DNA of 64,000 nt from Pseudomonadota bacterium (GTDB lineage: Bacteria; Pseudomonadota; Alphaproteobacteria; Caulobacterales; Aquidulcibacteraceae). Positions 47,554-55,796 of the stretch are shown one piece after another. The notes under the pieces were generated by a model, which was given only the letters and a program-made list of their open reading frames with translations, did not search any database and was not told where the DNA came from. The DNA is taken from assembly GCA_020161405.1 (NCBI GenBank), contig JAIUOD010000002.1, forward strand, positions 535,087 to 599,086. The letters are read 5' to 3'. A program made the position numbers and the translations under genes. Every line of letters starts with the position of its first letter. Positions within the stretch are counted from its first letter, which is position 1.

Positions 47554-48561
47554 ATGAACCAGAATATAAAGCCAAATATTGACCCAAGTCACAGATTTTC
47601 CGTTGCCCCAATGATGGAATGGACGGATAAGCATTGCCGTGTCTTTCACCGCATTTTAACAAAAAAATCAATGCTTTATACCGAAATGGTGGTGGCGCAA
47701 TCAATTTTGCATGGCGATTTAAAACGTATCCTTGCCTATAATGAGGCCGAACATCCAGTTTGTTTGCAAATTGGCGGTTCAGAGCCTGAATTACTTGTAA
47801 AAGCTGCCAAAATTGTTGAAGAATTTGGTTATGATGAAATCAATTTGAATGTTGGTTGCCCGTCAAAACGTGTACGCTCTGGCTCTTTTGGGGCGTGTTT
47901 AATGTATGAACCTGAATTAGTTGGTGACTGCCTACAGGCAATGCGCGAAGCCGTAAAAATTCCCGTTCATATCAAGCATCGCATTGGCGTTGATGGGCAT
48001 GATCCTGAAGAAATTCTATTTCCCTTTGTTGAATATCTTGCATCGCGCGGTACGGATTTATTCGTGGTTCATGCGCGCAAAGCCATTTTAAAAGGCCTTA
48101 CGCCCAAAGAAAACCGCGATATTCCACCGCTTAATTATGATATTGTTCGCCGCCTAAAAGATGCATTCCCACATCTTGGTATTGTTCTTAATGGCGGCTT
48201 GAATACTATCGAGCAATCAAAAAAAGAAATGGGTAATTTAGATGGCGTAATGCTTGGCCGCGCGGCATATAAATATCCGCATTTGCTTGGCGAAGTTGAT
48301 AAGGTATTTTTTGGTGAAGATTATATAGTCACCCCAATGGAAGCCTATCAAAAATATCGCCCCTATATTGAAGAGCAATTATCAAAAAAAGTACCACTCC
48401 ACGCCATGACAAAACACCTCCTCGGCCTTTTCAACGGCTATAGAGGCGCAAGAACCTTTAGACGGGTTTTAGGCGAAGAAGCACTTCGCAAAGGCTCTGG
48501 CCTTGATATTTATGACAAGGCGATTGAAGCGATTGATATGAGTGTTAGCGAACCTGCTTAA
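47554..48561 (+). CDS. dusA: tRNA-dihydrouridine synthase A
   Basis: About 335 residues from ATG 47554. FMN-binding TIM barrel with RFSVAPMMEWTDKHCRVFHR at the N-terminus, catalytic cysteine in LNVGCPSKRVRSGSFGACLM, KHRIGVDGHD and FVVHARKAILKGLTPKENRD. These are DusA features; it reduces U20/U20a in tRNA D-loops. Followed directly by a MITE-like element that begins 6 bases after the stop. Confidence 0.94.
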   Translation: MNQNIKPNIDPSHRFSVAPMMEWTDKHCRVFHRILTKKSMLYTEMVVAQSILHGDLKRILAYNEAEHPVCLQIGGSEPELLVKAAKIVEEFGYDEINLNVGCPSKRVRSGSFGACLMYEPELVGDCLQAMREAVKIPVHIKHRIGVDGHDPEEILFPFVEYLASRGTDLFVVHARKAILKGLTPKENRDIPPLNYDIVRRLKDAFPHLGIVLNGGLNTIEQSKKEMGNLDGVMLGRAAYKYPHLLGEVDKVFFGEDYIVTPMEAYQKYRPYIEEQLSKKVPLHAMTKHLLGLFNGYRGARTFRRVLGEEALRKGSGLDIYDKAIEAIDMSVSEPA

Positions 48562-48566
48562 AATTT

Positions 48567-48740
48567 CTCCTCCCATGTAAAGCAACGCTTTACGGGGGAG
48601 GTGTCTGCGAAGCAGGCGGAGGGGGCAGGGGTGCAAACAAGCGTTTCAATTTAACGAAACAATAAAGCTCATTTCATTCGCGCCCCCTCCGAGCGCTACG
48701 CGCCCACCTCCCCCGTAGCGCTTTGCGCGACAGGGGAGGA
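48567..48740. mobile_element. MITE-like palindromic element, copy 2
   Basis: About 174 bases filling the gap between dusA and the next convergent gene. Ends of about 60 bases (48567-48626; 48680-48740) are reverse complements with scattered mismatches. Each holds a small hairpin (AAAGC-AA-CGCTTT type on the left, GCGCAAAGCGC type on the right) followed by ACGGGGGAGGTG and CGGAGGGGGC. A 50-base unrelated centre lies between. GC content is visibly higher than in the surroundings. No open frame. Confidence 0.78.
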
Positions 48741-48977
48741 TCAACTTCCTTTTATTTTCTCAAACCTTCGCTCCAAATCCATCATCAATTCAGCACGCTT
48801 TCTGCGCCTTTCTATTGGGGTTAGTTGGTTTTGATTGTTTGGGATTTTTTGTGATAATTTTACAAGTGCCGTCAAAAGCCCAATTTCTTTTTGTGCAAGG
48901 GTGATTTGGCCTTCTTCAATCGCTTTACTAAGTCGTTGGTTTATTATTTCTATTTGCGCGTCGATTTTCTTTTGCAT
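48741..48977 (-). CDS. small coiled-coil protein of unknown function
   Basis: 78 residues, charged and helical: KKIDAQIEIINQRLSKAIEE, QKEIGLLTALVKLSQKI, then RRRKRAELMMDLERRFEKIK. No family recognised. It diverges from the terminase-like gene, 80 bases apart start to start. The stop abuts the MITE-like element. Short helical proteins like this accompany phage packaging genes, which is only suggestive. Confidence 0.6.
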   Translation of the reverse strand: MQKKIDAQIEIINQRLSKAIEEGQITLAQKEIGLLTALVKLSQKIPNNQNQLTPIERRRKRAELMMDLERRFEKIKGS

Positions 48978-49057
48978 TGCCTATTTTGGGGCTTAAAGTG
49001 CCTTTGTGGATAGTAGCTACTTATCCAATTTTTGCGTTTTTTTTGTATCATTCCCTT

Positions 49058-49393
49058 ATGAAACAGCAAATCGAAATTCAAAATTGCATATTATCAAATC
49101 CAAAGCATGAAAAATTCGCCCAATCAATTGCGCGCGGATTATCGCAGGAAAAAGCCTATATCGAAGCGGGATATAAAGGTGACAGAAGTGCAGCATCAAG
49201 AATGTCAACAAATGTCAACATTTTAAGGAGGGTGAAAGAAATTCAAAATGATACGCAATTGCGCAATAATATCGAAATTGATGATATTATCGATGAATTG
49301 GAAAAAACGCGAAAACTCGCAATGGCATTAGGCCAATGCCATTCGGCATTTTTAGCAAGTATGGGTAAGGCGCGGCTTTTGGGTTTGATTTAA
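49058..49393 (+). CDS. terminase small-subunit-like protein
   Basis: 111 residues from ATG 49058; the extension to 48977 is rejected as it overlaps the neighbour's start. The motif KHEKFAQSIARGLSQEKAYI then EAGYKGDRSAASRMSTN is the typical DNA-binding start of phage terminase small subunits. NILRRVKEIQ follows, then a helical oligomerisation part (IDDIIDELEKTRKLAMALGQ). No large terminase, portal or capsid gene follows, so this is an isolated or remnant packaging gene. Confidence 0.7.
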   Translation: MKQQIEIQNCILSNPKHEKFAQSIARGLSQEKAYIEAGYKGDRSAASRMSTNVNILRRVKEIQNDTQLRNNIEIDDIIDELEKTRKLAMALGQCHSAFLASMGKARLLGLI

Positions 49394-49402
49394 ACAAAAA
49401 TA

Positions 49403-49427
49403 ATGGCCGCATAATGAATGCGGCCAT
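49403..49427 (-). terminator. terminator hairpin between terminase-like gene and threonine dehydrogenase
   Basis: ATGGCCGCAT-AATGA-ATGCGGCCAT: a perfect 10-bp stem. On the minus strand it is followed by TATTTTTGTTT, so it best fits the end of the kbl-dehydrogenase operon; it may also stop the plus-strand gene. Confidence 0.8.
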
Positions 49428-49433
49428 ATTAAA

Positions 49434-50402
49434 TTAAGCGCTTAATCTATTTTCTTTTTTGATTTCGCGTATGCCCTCTAGCATTACCTCTACCAATTGA
49501 TCGAGGTTATAATTTGCCTTCCAACTCCAATCCTTTTGCGCCTGTGTGTCATCAAGTGAATTGGGCCATGTGGCGGCTATATCTTGCCTAAAATCTGGGC
49601 TATATTTGATTTTAAAGCTTGGTATTTTTTTAGATATTGCATTGGCAATTTCACTTGGGTTAAAGCTTAGGCCAGCGACATTATAGCTTCCACGTTCGGT
49701 AATATTGCTTTTTGGTGCGTCCATAAGTTCAATAGTTGCACGTATTGCATCATCCATAAGCATCATAGGTAATTTTTCATTTTGATCGATATAACAATCA
49801 AAAGTTTCACCCTCTATTGCGGCATGGAAAATATCTATGGCATAATCAGTTGTTCCGCCGCCCGGTGGGGTTTTGTATGAAATAAGGCCAGGGTATCTTA
49901 TGCTTCGAACATCGACATCATGATTTTCAAAATACCATCGACACCAACCTTCGCCTGCTTGTTTTGAAATTCCATATACTGTTTGCGGTTCAATTATGGT
50001 TTTTTGTGGGGTCTGGTTTGGCGGGGTTGAAGATCCAAAAACGGCAATTGAGCTTGGCCAAAATATTTTATCAAGTTTGATTTCACGCGCTAATTCAAGC
50101 ACATTTAAAAGGCCGCCCATATTAAGATTCCACGCCCAAATGGGATTTTTCTCCCCCTTTGCAGAAAGTGCGGCGGCAAGTAAATAAATTTGATTTATGC
50201 CATTTTCAGTTACGATATTTTTCAAATCATTGAAATTAGTAACATCAAGGATTTTGTGAATAAGGCCATTTGATTGTTTTGGGGCGACAATATCACTTGT
50301 AATAATTTGGTTTTTGCCAAATTTTTGTGCCAATGCCAGTGAAAGCTCACTACCTAATTGACCATTTGCACCGATGATTAGAATTTTTGGAAAGGAAGAC
50401 AT
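49434..50402 (-). CDS. SDR-type L-threonine 3-dehydrogenase
   Basis: 322 residues of the extended short-chain dehydrogenase/epimerase type: ILIIGANGQLGSELSLALAQ (NAD site), catalytic YGISKQAGEGWCRWYF and the threonine-dehydrogenase block RYPGLISYKTPPGGGTTDYA. It oxidises L-threonine to 2-amino-3-ketobutyrate. It is coupled to kbl by a 1-base overlap, which supports threonine rather than a sugar as substrate. This enzyme type is unrelated to the zinc-dependent E. coli Tdh. Confidence 0.91.
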   Translation of the reverse strand: MSSFPKILIIGANGQLGSELSLALAQKFGKNQIITSDIVAPKQSNGLIHKILDVTNFNDLKNIVTENGINQIYLLAAALSAKGEKNPIWAWNLNMGGLLNVLELAREIKLDKIFWPSSIAVFGSSTPPNQTPQKTIIEPQTVYGISKQAGEGWCRWYFENHDVDVRSIRYPGLISYKTPPGGGTTDYAIDIFHAAIEGETFDCYIDQNEKLPMMLMDDAIRATIELMDAPKSNITERGSYNVAGLSFNPSEIANAISKKIPSFKIKYSPDFRQDIAATWPNSLDDTQAQKDWSWKANYNLDQLVEVMLEGIREIKKENRLSA

Positions 50403-51619
50403 TAGATAATCCCCAATTCACGACCAGCAGTTTCAAATGCTTTGATTGCTTTAGTAAGTTCTTCTTCCGTATGTGCCGCGCTTAATTGCGTACGAATTCT
50501 TGCAAGATTTTTTGGAACAACAGGATAGAAGAAACCAACCGCATAAACGCCATTTTCAAGTAATTTAGCGGAAAGTTTTTGCGATAATTCGGCATCATTA
50601 ATCATTACAGGAATGATTGGGTGATTCCCCGGTCTAAGATTAAACCCAAGTTTAGTAAGGCCATGACGGAAGAATTTCGCATTGCTTTCAAGTGTATCGC
50701 GCAATTGAGTACTGCCTTCAAGAATATCAAGAACGGCAAGTGTTGCGCCAACAATTGTTGGTGCAAGCGTATTGGAGAATAAATATGGTCTTGAACGCTG
50801 ACGCAATAATTCGACAACTTCTTTTTTTGCCGCCGTAAAGCCGCCAGATGCACCGCCCAAGGCTTTACCTAATGTACCAGTGATAATGTCGATTTTGCCA
50901 AAAAGATTGCATAATTCGTGCGTTCCACGACCAGTTTTGCCAACAAAGCCGGTTGCATGGCTGTCATCAACGCCCAATAATGCATTATATTTATCGCAAA
51001 GCGCGCGTATTTCGCCAAGTTTTGCAATGGTTCCATCCATTGAAAATACGCCGTCTGTAAACACTAATTTATAACGTGCACCGGCGGCATCTGCGTCTTG
51101 AAGGTTTTTTTCAAGATCTGCCATATCGCAATTTTTGTAACGGAATCTTTTGGCTTTTGATAGGCGAATACCATCGATGATTGAGGCGTGATTTAATTCA
51201 TCGCTTATCACCGCGTCTTGTTCAGTTAAAATGGTTTCGAAAAGGCCACCATTGGCATCAAAGGCAGAGCCATAAAGGATTACATCTTCTGTACCAAGGA
51301 ATTTTGCCAATCTTGCTTCTAATTCTTTGTGTCTATCTTGGGTACCACAAATAAAACGTACAGAACTTAGGCCAAAACCCCTTTCGTCTAACGCTTCGTG
51401 TGCAGCAGCAATGACAGAAGGATGAGAGGAGAGGCCAAGATAATTATTAGCGCATAAATTTATTAATTGTGTGCCATCATTAAGTTTTACAATCGCGCCT
51501 TGTTTGGTTGCGATTAGGCGCTCATTTTTGAATAAGCCGTCCATTTTTGTTTGTTCAAGAATGTCTTTAATGTTCGAATAGAAAGAATCTTGGTTGTTTT
51601 GATTTGTATGGCTGGACAT
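50402..51619 (-). CDS. kbl: glycine C-acetyltransferase (2-amino-3-ketobutyrate CoA ligase)
   Basis: 405 residues, PLP-dependent alpha-oxoamine synthase. Key parts are LCANNYLGLSSHPSVIAAAH, VFSMDGTIAKLGEIRALCDK, DDSHATGFVGKTGRGTHE and the PLP lysine in GTLGKALGGASGGF. It splits aminoketobutyrate with CoA to glycine and acetyl-CoA. AAAGGAG lies just upstream of ATG. A divergent XRE/cupin regulator starts 100 bases away and probably controls the pair. Confidence 0.95.
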   Translation of the reverse strand: MSSHTNQNNQDSFYSNIKDILEQTKMDGLFKNERLIATKQGAIVKLNDGTQLINLCANNYLGLSSHPSVIAAAHEALDERGFGLSSVRFICGTQDRHKELEARLAKFLGTEDVILYGSAFDANGGLFETILTEQDAVISDELNHASIIDGIRLSKAKRFRYKNCDMADLEKNLQDADAAGARYKLVFTDGVFSMDGTIAKLGEIRALCDKYNALLGVDDSHATGFVGKTGRGTHELCNLFGKIDIITGTLGKALGGASGGFTAAKKEVVELLRQRSRPYLFSNTLAPTIVGATLAVLDILEGSTQLRDTLESNAKFFRHGLTKLGFNLRPGNHPIIPVMINDAELSQKLSAKLLENGVYAVGFFYPVVPKNLARIRTQLSAAHTEEELTKAIKAFETAGRELGII

Positions 51620-51665
51620 GATTACTCCTTTGAGTTAGTGTAACGAAATATTGAACATATTGCAG

Positions 51666-51690
51666 TATAACGCACAATAAGTATGTTATA
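51666..51690. promoter_or_regulatory. TATAAC...GTTATA inverted repeat in the kbl/regulator gap
   Basis: 6-bp arms 13 bases apart in the 100-base divergent region between kbl and the XRE/cupin gene. A candidate operator only. Confidence 0.35.
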
Positions 51691-51719
51691 TTAAACAATT
51701 TTAAAAGTTGCAAGTCCAA

Positions 51720-52301
51720 ATGTTGAAAACAAATAATAATGAGCAGCCAGCAATAGGTGAGGCTTTACAATCAATAAGGCAATCGCAAAAGCTTTCTTTG
51801 GATGAATTATCAAAGCGGGCAGGGGTTTCTAAATCTATGCTCTCGCAGATTGAGCGTAATGTAACCAATCCAACTGTTGCTGTTTTATGGCGTCTTGCAA
51901 GTGCATTGGGGATTTCAATAACTGATTTTTTAGTCAGTGGAAAAGACAAACCAAAAGCCAATAATATCTCAATAATTCGTGCAAGCGAAACGCCATCTTT
52001 TATCAATACCGAAGGCAAAACAGAATTACGCATTCTTGGCCCTGTTGAGCTTGCAGGGAAGTTTGAATGGTATGAATTAAGAATAGAAGCAGGCGGCGCC
52101 CTTGTTTCAAATGCCCACGAAATTGGAACCAAAGAGCATTTGACGCTTATATCGGGTTCCGTACTTGTAAAATCAGGTGAGATACAAAAGAAATTAGTGG
52201 CAGGTGAAACGGCGCGTTATAATGTTGATGTTGAACATGAAATCTCGAATATCGGAAAATCAATGGCAATCATGCTTCTGGTAGTTGAACAGGCAAAATA
52301 G
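51720..52301 (+). CDS. XRE-family regulator with cupin domain
   Basis: 193 residues from ATG 51720 (TTG 51708 possible). N-terminal helix-turn-helix: LSLDELSKRAGVSKSMLSQI then ERNVTNPTVAVLWRLASALG. The C-terminal half is a cupin (EWYELRIEAGGALVSNAHEI; EHLTLISGSVLVKSG), which in relatives binds a small effector. Divergent from kbl; likely regulator of threonine breakdown, with threonine, glycine or a related amino acid as effector (inference). Confidence 0.9.
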   Translation: MLKTNNNEQPAIGEALQSIRQSQKLSLDELSKRAGVSKSMLSQIERNVTNPTVAVLWRLASALGISITDFLVSGKDKPKANNISIIRASETPSFINTEGKTELRILGPVELAGKFEWYELRIEAGGALVSNAHEIGTKEHLTLISGSVLVKSGEIQKKLVAGETARYNVDVEHEISNIGKSMAIMLLVVEQAK

Positions 52302-52308
52302 TTTATAA

Positions 52309-52974
52309 CTAATCGCACTTTGAAAATTTATTTAGTTGATCTTCATATTCTTTGAAGCTTTGTTTTAAATTCATTGATTTTCTTAGCGTATCTATATTTT
52401 TAAAGTCTTCAATTGGGAATGGAACAAGTTTTCCTGCCTCGCAATGAAATTGGGAACCATATATTTGTTTTTGTCCTTTTGAAACAAGCACCCTATCTTC
52501 AAAAAGTGCAAATATTTCTTTCGGTAAATCGCCAGATTGCATAGAGTTTTTTAATTCAGGATAGTATTTTTGTTGAATTTTTGCATCTGCATGTTGCATT
52601 ATTAAAAAAGCATACATTGCAGCTTCATGGCCAATTTCTTTGGGGCTAAACCATTTATCCTTTGGTTTTAGGTCGAGTAAAAATTCAATGTTTTTATTGT
52701 CGATATAATTCATTAATTCGTAATTTGCTTGTTCAAGTTCGAATTTTGATTTTTCATCAATTTTGGATTGTTCGATTAAATAGATGTTTTTGCGAACTTT
52801 TTGTTCAAATTTTCCAATTTCTATTAAAAAATTTGGGTTACTGGGTTTCAACAAATCATATTGAGCCCGCGTTTGTGCCAAGTCTGCTTCTATTGTCTTA
52901 AATTCATCTGCGCAGGAAATGATAGGGGAAACCAAGAATAAAAAAATGATAAGTTTCGCAATATTTTTAATCAT
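52309..52974 (-). CDS. DUF6624-type lipoprotein
   Basis: 221 residues. Signal MIKNIAKLIIFLFLVSP with lipobox IISC. A helical region (residues 25-100) is followed by the DUF6624-like block AMYAFLIMQHADAKIQQKYY, MQSGDLPKEIFALFEDRVLV and KGQKQIYGSQF. Function unknown. Convergent with the regulator gene, 7 bases apart. Confidence 0.72.
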   Translation of the reverse strand: MIKNIAKLIIFLFLVSPIISCADEFKTIEADLAQTRAQYDLLKPSNPNFLIEIGKFEQKVRKNIYLIEQSKIDEKSKFELEQANYELMNYIDNKNIEFLLDLKPKDKWFSPKEIGHEAAMYAFLIMQHADAKIQQKYYPELKNSMQSGDLPKEIFALFEDRVLVSKGQKQIYGSQFHCEAGKLVPFPIEDFKNIDTLRKSMNLKQSFKEYEDQLNKFSKCD

Positions 52975-53012
52975 GATTTATAATATGCATTTCTTAGTCA
53001 AATTCAACCTTT

Positions 53013-53651
53013 TTACACGGTTAGAAATTTATTCTCTACCTCATTATATATCTTCAGTTCACCGGTTTTAATGTCATAATGTGCGCCATATAGTCCAAGG
53101 CGGCCTTTTTCTTCCAATATTTTTACGCATGGAAAGGTGCGAAGGTTTTCTAAGGAGTGGATGATGCCATCTTTTTCAAGTTCATAAGCCATGGTGTCAT
53201 GATCGCAATGCGCACACTTACTTAAAACTTTTTCTTTTGGACCATTGAGTATAGACATCCATTTAGAGATGAAATTAGCCTCTGTTTGTTTGGTTGCTGA
53301 CGAATCAAGCGCCGCACTTATACCGCCGCATTTTGAGTGACCAAGGATAACAACGTTTTTTACATGAAGGTTTAAAACCGCAAATTCAATTGCCGCCGAA
53401 ACACCGTGATATGAACCTTGGGTTTCAAATGGTGGAACAAGATTGGCAACGTTACGAACCACGAATAATTCACCAGGGCCCATATTGAATATGGTTTCAG
53501 GGTCAACCCGACTATCGCAACACGAAATAATCATTGTTTCAGGGTTTTGCCCAAATGAAGCTAAATCTTCATAATGTTTGGCATTTGGTTCAAAAACGCG
53601 CGCTTTGAATTTTTTATATGAAGTAATTAATTCATTTGGAAAATTCTTCAT
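53013..53651 (-). CDS. beta-class carbonic anhydrase
   Basis: 212 residues from ATG 53651 (TTG one codon upstream). Zinc ligands: Cys44 with the Asp-Arg dyad in SCCDSRVDP, and His105/Cys108 in GHSKCGG. It interconverts CO2 and bicarbonate, supplying carboxylases. Five bases downstream of ygfZ, so part of the 55634-53013 operon. Confidence 0.95.
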   Translation of the reverse strand: MKNFPNELITSYKKFKARVFEPNAKHYEDLASFGQNPETMIISCCDSRVDPETIFNMGPGELFVVRNVANLVPPFETQGSYHGVSAAIEFAVLNLHVKNVVILGHSKCGGISAALDSSATKQTEANFISKWMSILNGPKEKVLSKCAHCDHDTMAYELEKDGIIHSLENLRTFPCVKILEEKGRLGLYGAHYDIKTGELKIYNEVENKFLTV

Positions 53652-53656
53652 CAAAT

Positions 53657-54460
53657 CTAACCCTCAAGCAATTTATTGGCTTCTATATAGATTTGTTTTC
53701 CATCGGCAAGCATTTTTACGCCATTTTCGTGTGCATTCTTTAGTCTATCAAGCCTTATAAGCGCCATTCCATGATTTTTAACATTGGTTCGAACCCGCCC
53801 AATTTCAACATCATCGGCCATTATTGGGCAGTCAAAGGGTAACGTATCGCCATCATATTTAAAGTTTTGGAGTTTTTGTTTTAATGTTCCGCGCCGCTTC
53901 ATTCGGCTCGTCATTTCTTGACCAATATAACAGCCTTTGTGAAAATCAATTGCGCCCATTTCATCAAGCCTTGCCTCTAATGCAAAGTCTTTATCGCGTA
54001 TTAAATCATTTGCTGGATCGGGGATGTTAAGACTGATACGGTTCTCTTCATATTTTTCGAAATCACCATCTGTTTGGGTATCTAATGATGCGAAAATGCG
54101 AAAGCCTAAATCCTTATTTCGTGTATCTTGGAAAGAAGTGTGTTCATCCTTAGATTGATTATTAAAAAATACCCCTAGTTTATTGGATAAATTAATAATA
54201 TCAACTTTCATACGAAGTTTAAACATGCGCAATTTTGAATATAATTCATCCGCATCATTAGTATCAATTAGGTAAGAATTTTCACCAGTTTTTATAATAA
54301 AGATATCAAACAAAAACTTACCCTGTGGCCCCAAAAGGGCGGCATAAATTGCATTTTTTTTATCGGCTTTATCAATATTATTGGTAAGAATATTATTTAA
54401 AAATTCGGTCACTTGTTCGCCGCTAATTTCAATTATGCCGCGATTTTTAAGCAAAATCAT
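53657..54460 (-). CDS. ygfZ: folate-binding iron-sulfur maturation protein YgfZ
   Basis: 267 residues of the GcvT-like fold. The diagnostic motif is DFHKGCYIGQEMTSRMKRRG around residue 175-195 with its conserved cysteine. The N-terminus GEQVTEFLNNILTNNI and YAALLGPQGKFLFDIFII are typical. It helps maturation or repair of certain Fe-S enzymes with tetrahydrofolate; candidates here include serine dehydratase. It overlaps DUF423 by 4 bases. Confidence 0.92.
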   Translation of the reverse strand: MILLKNRGIIEISGEQVTEFLNNILTNNIDKADKKNAIYAALLGPQGKFLFDIFIIKTGENSYLIDTNDADELYSKLRMFKLRMKVDIINLSNKLGVFFNNQSKDEHTSFQDTRNKDLGFRIFASLDTQTDGDFEKYEENRISLNIPDPANDLIRDKDFALEARLDEMGAIDFHKGCYIGQEMTSRMKRRGTLKQKLQNFKYDGDTLPFDCPIMADDVEIGRVRTNVKNHGMALIRLDRLKNAHENGVKMLADGKQIYIEANKLLEG

Positions 54461-54840
54461 AGGATTTTACCTTCGATTTTTGCGAAAAATGCCGTTCCAA
54501 TCACAAGCCAGCTTGCGGCAAAGCAAATTCCGCCAAAAGGGGCAGTAGGTGCATGGGTTGTAATTCCAAATGCAGTTAAAATTAAACCGCCACAAAACAT
54601 AAAAATGCCACACATAATAAGAGTGGCAGCAAAAAATGAAAAACGCCCAATTTTGTCAAACTGGCTTATTGCGAAAATACCCAAAAACGCATGTGGCAAA
54701 AGCATATTCGCCGCAATTGTAAGATATTCTTGCTTCATTAAATGCGCGGCATCACCACCTGCATGCCGTGCATAGGCCATTAATAATACTGAACTTGCGC
54801 CAAAAATTCCGAACAATAGGGCAAATAATCTTCTTGCCAT
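54457..54840 (-). CDS. DUF423 membrane protein (YgdD-like)
   Basis: 127 residues with four hydrophobic helices (FALLFGIFGASSVLLMAYAR; AANMLLPHAFLGIFAISQF; FFAATLIMCGIFMFCGGLIL; GGICFAASWLVIGTAFFA). This is the DUF423 layout; function unknown. TAATG overlap with the upstream AIM24 gene and ATGA overlap with ygfZ. Confidence 0.88.
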   Translation of the reverse strand: MARRLFALLFGIFGASSVLLMAYARHAGGDAAHLMKQEYLTIAANMLLPHAFLGIFAISQFDKIGRFSFFAATLIMCGIFMFCGGLILTAFGITTHAPTAPFGGICFAASWLVIGTAFFAKIEGKIL

Positions 54841-55634
54841 TATCTGCCATCCAACAAATTGCCCAATTGCCCAAGGACAGAGCCTTCGTCAGTTGAACGT
54901 CCGCCGCCCTGCGGTGCACTTGCAAGCATTCGCCCAGCAAGGCGTGAGAATGGCAATGATTGTATCCATACAGTGCCTGGGCCTTTTAATTCGGCAAAGA
55001 AAACACCTTCGCCGCCAAAAATCATACTTTTGATTGAACCAGCACGCACAACTTGGAAATCAACATTTTGTGTGAATGCAACCACGCAGCCAGTATCAAC
55101 ATGCAATGTTTCACCCGCCGCCAAATCTTTACGAATTATACAACCGCCCGCATGGACAAAGACCAAGCCATCGCCATCAAGGCTTTGCATTATAAAGCCT
55201 TCACCACCAAAAAGCCCCGTCATTATTCGTTGTTGAAAATAAATTCCAAGCGAAACCCCCTTTGCAGCCGCCAAAAAACTATCTTTTTGACACAAAAGAC
55301 GCCCACCAAATTCACTTAAATTAAGTGCCAAAATATGACCGGGATAGGGGGCGGCAAATGCCATTTTTGCTTTTGCAAAGCCGCGATTTTGGAAAACAGT
55401 TGTGAAAAGGCTTTCACCAGTTAAAAGGCGTTTTCCCGCGCCAACCAAAGCACCCCAAAGATCTTGGCTTTTGCCAGAGCCGTCGCCAAAGACCGCATCC
55501 ATACCAATGGCAGGGTCTTTATACATCATCATACCAGCTTCAGCGACAGCACTTTCGCCGGGGTCTAGTTCAACCTCGACAAATTGCATTTCTTCGCCAA
55601 AAATTTGATAATCAATTACGTCTGCACGGCTCAT
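54840..55634 (-). CDS. AIM24/TIGR00266 family protein
   Basis: 264 residues. Recognisable by VIDYQIFGEEMQFVEVELDP, AVAEAGMMMYKDPAIGMDAV, QDLWGALVGAGKRLLTGESL, then GEGFIMQSLDGDGLVFVHAG and GGEGVFFAELKGPGTVWIQS. Beta-helix-like repeat protein; role unknown, sometimes linked to membranes. Likely first gene of the operon ending with carbonic anhydrase. Confidence 0.9.
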   Translation of the reverse strand: MSRADVIDYQIFGEEMQFVEVELDPGESAVAEAGMMMYKDPAIGMDAVFGDGSGKSQDLWGALVGAGKRLLTGESLFTTVFQNRGFAKAKMAFAAPYPGHILALNLSEFGGRLLCQKDSFLAAAKGVSLGIYFQQRIMTGLFGGEGFIMQSLDGDGLVFVHAGGCIIRKDLAAGETLHVDTGCVVAFTQNVDFQVVRAGSIKSMIFGGEGVFFAELKGPGTVWIQSLPFSRLAGRMLASAPQGGGRSTDEGSVLGQLGNLLDGR

Positions 55635-55796
55635 TTAGAATCTCCAATATTTTGCTTAATTTAGGCATATTTTTAGCTCATACAAGGATTAAATTGTGTA
55701 ATAATTTTGCAAATTTTTAAAATAAATATAAACCTGCGTAAATAACTTGCGATTGCATAAATAATATTTAGTTTGGCAAAAAAATAGGGGCAATAT

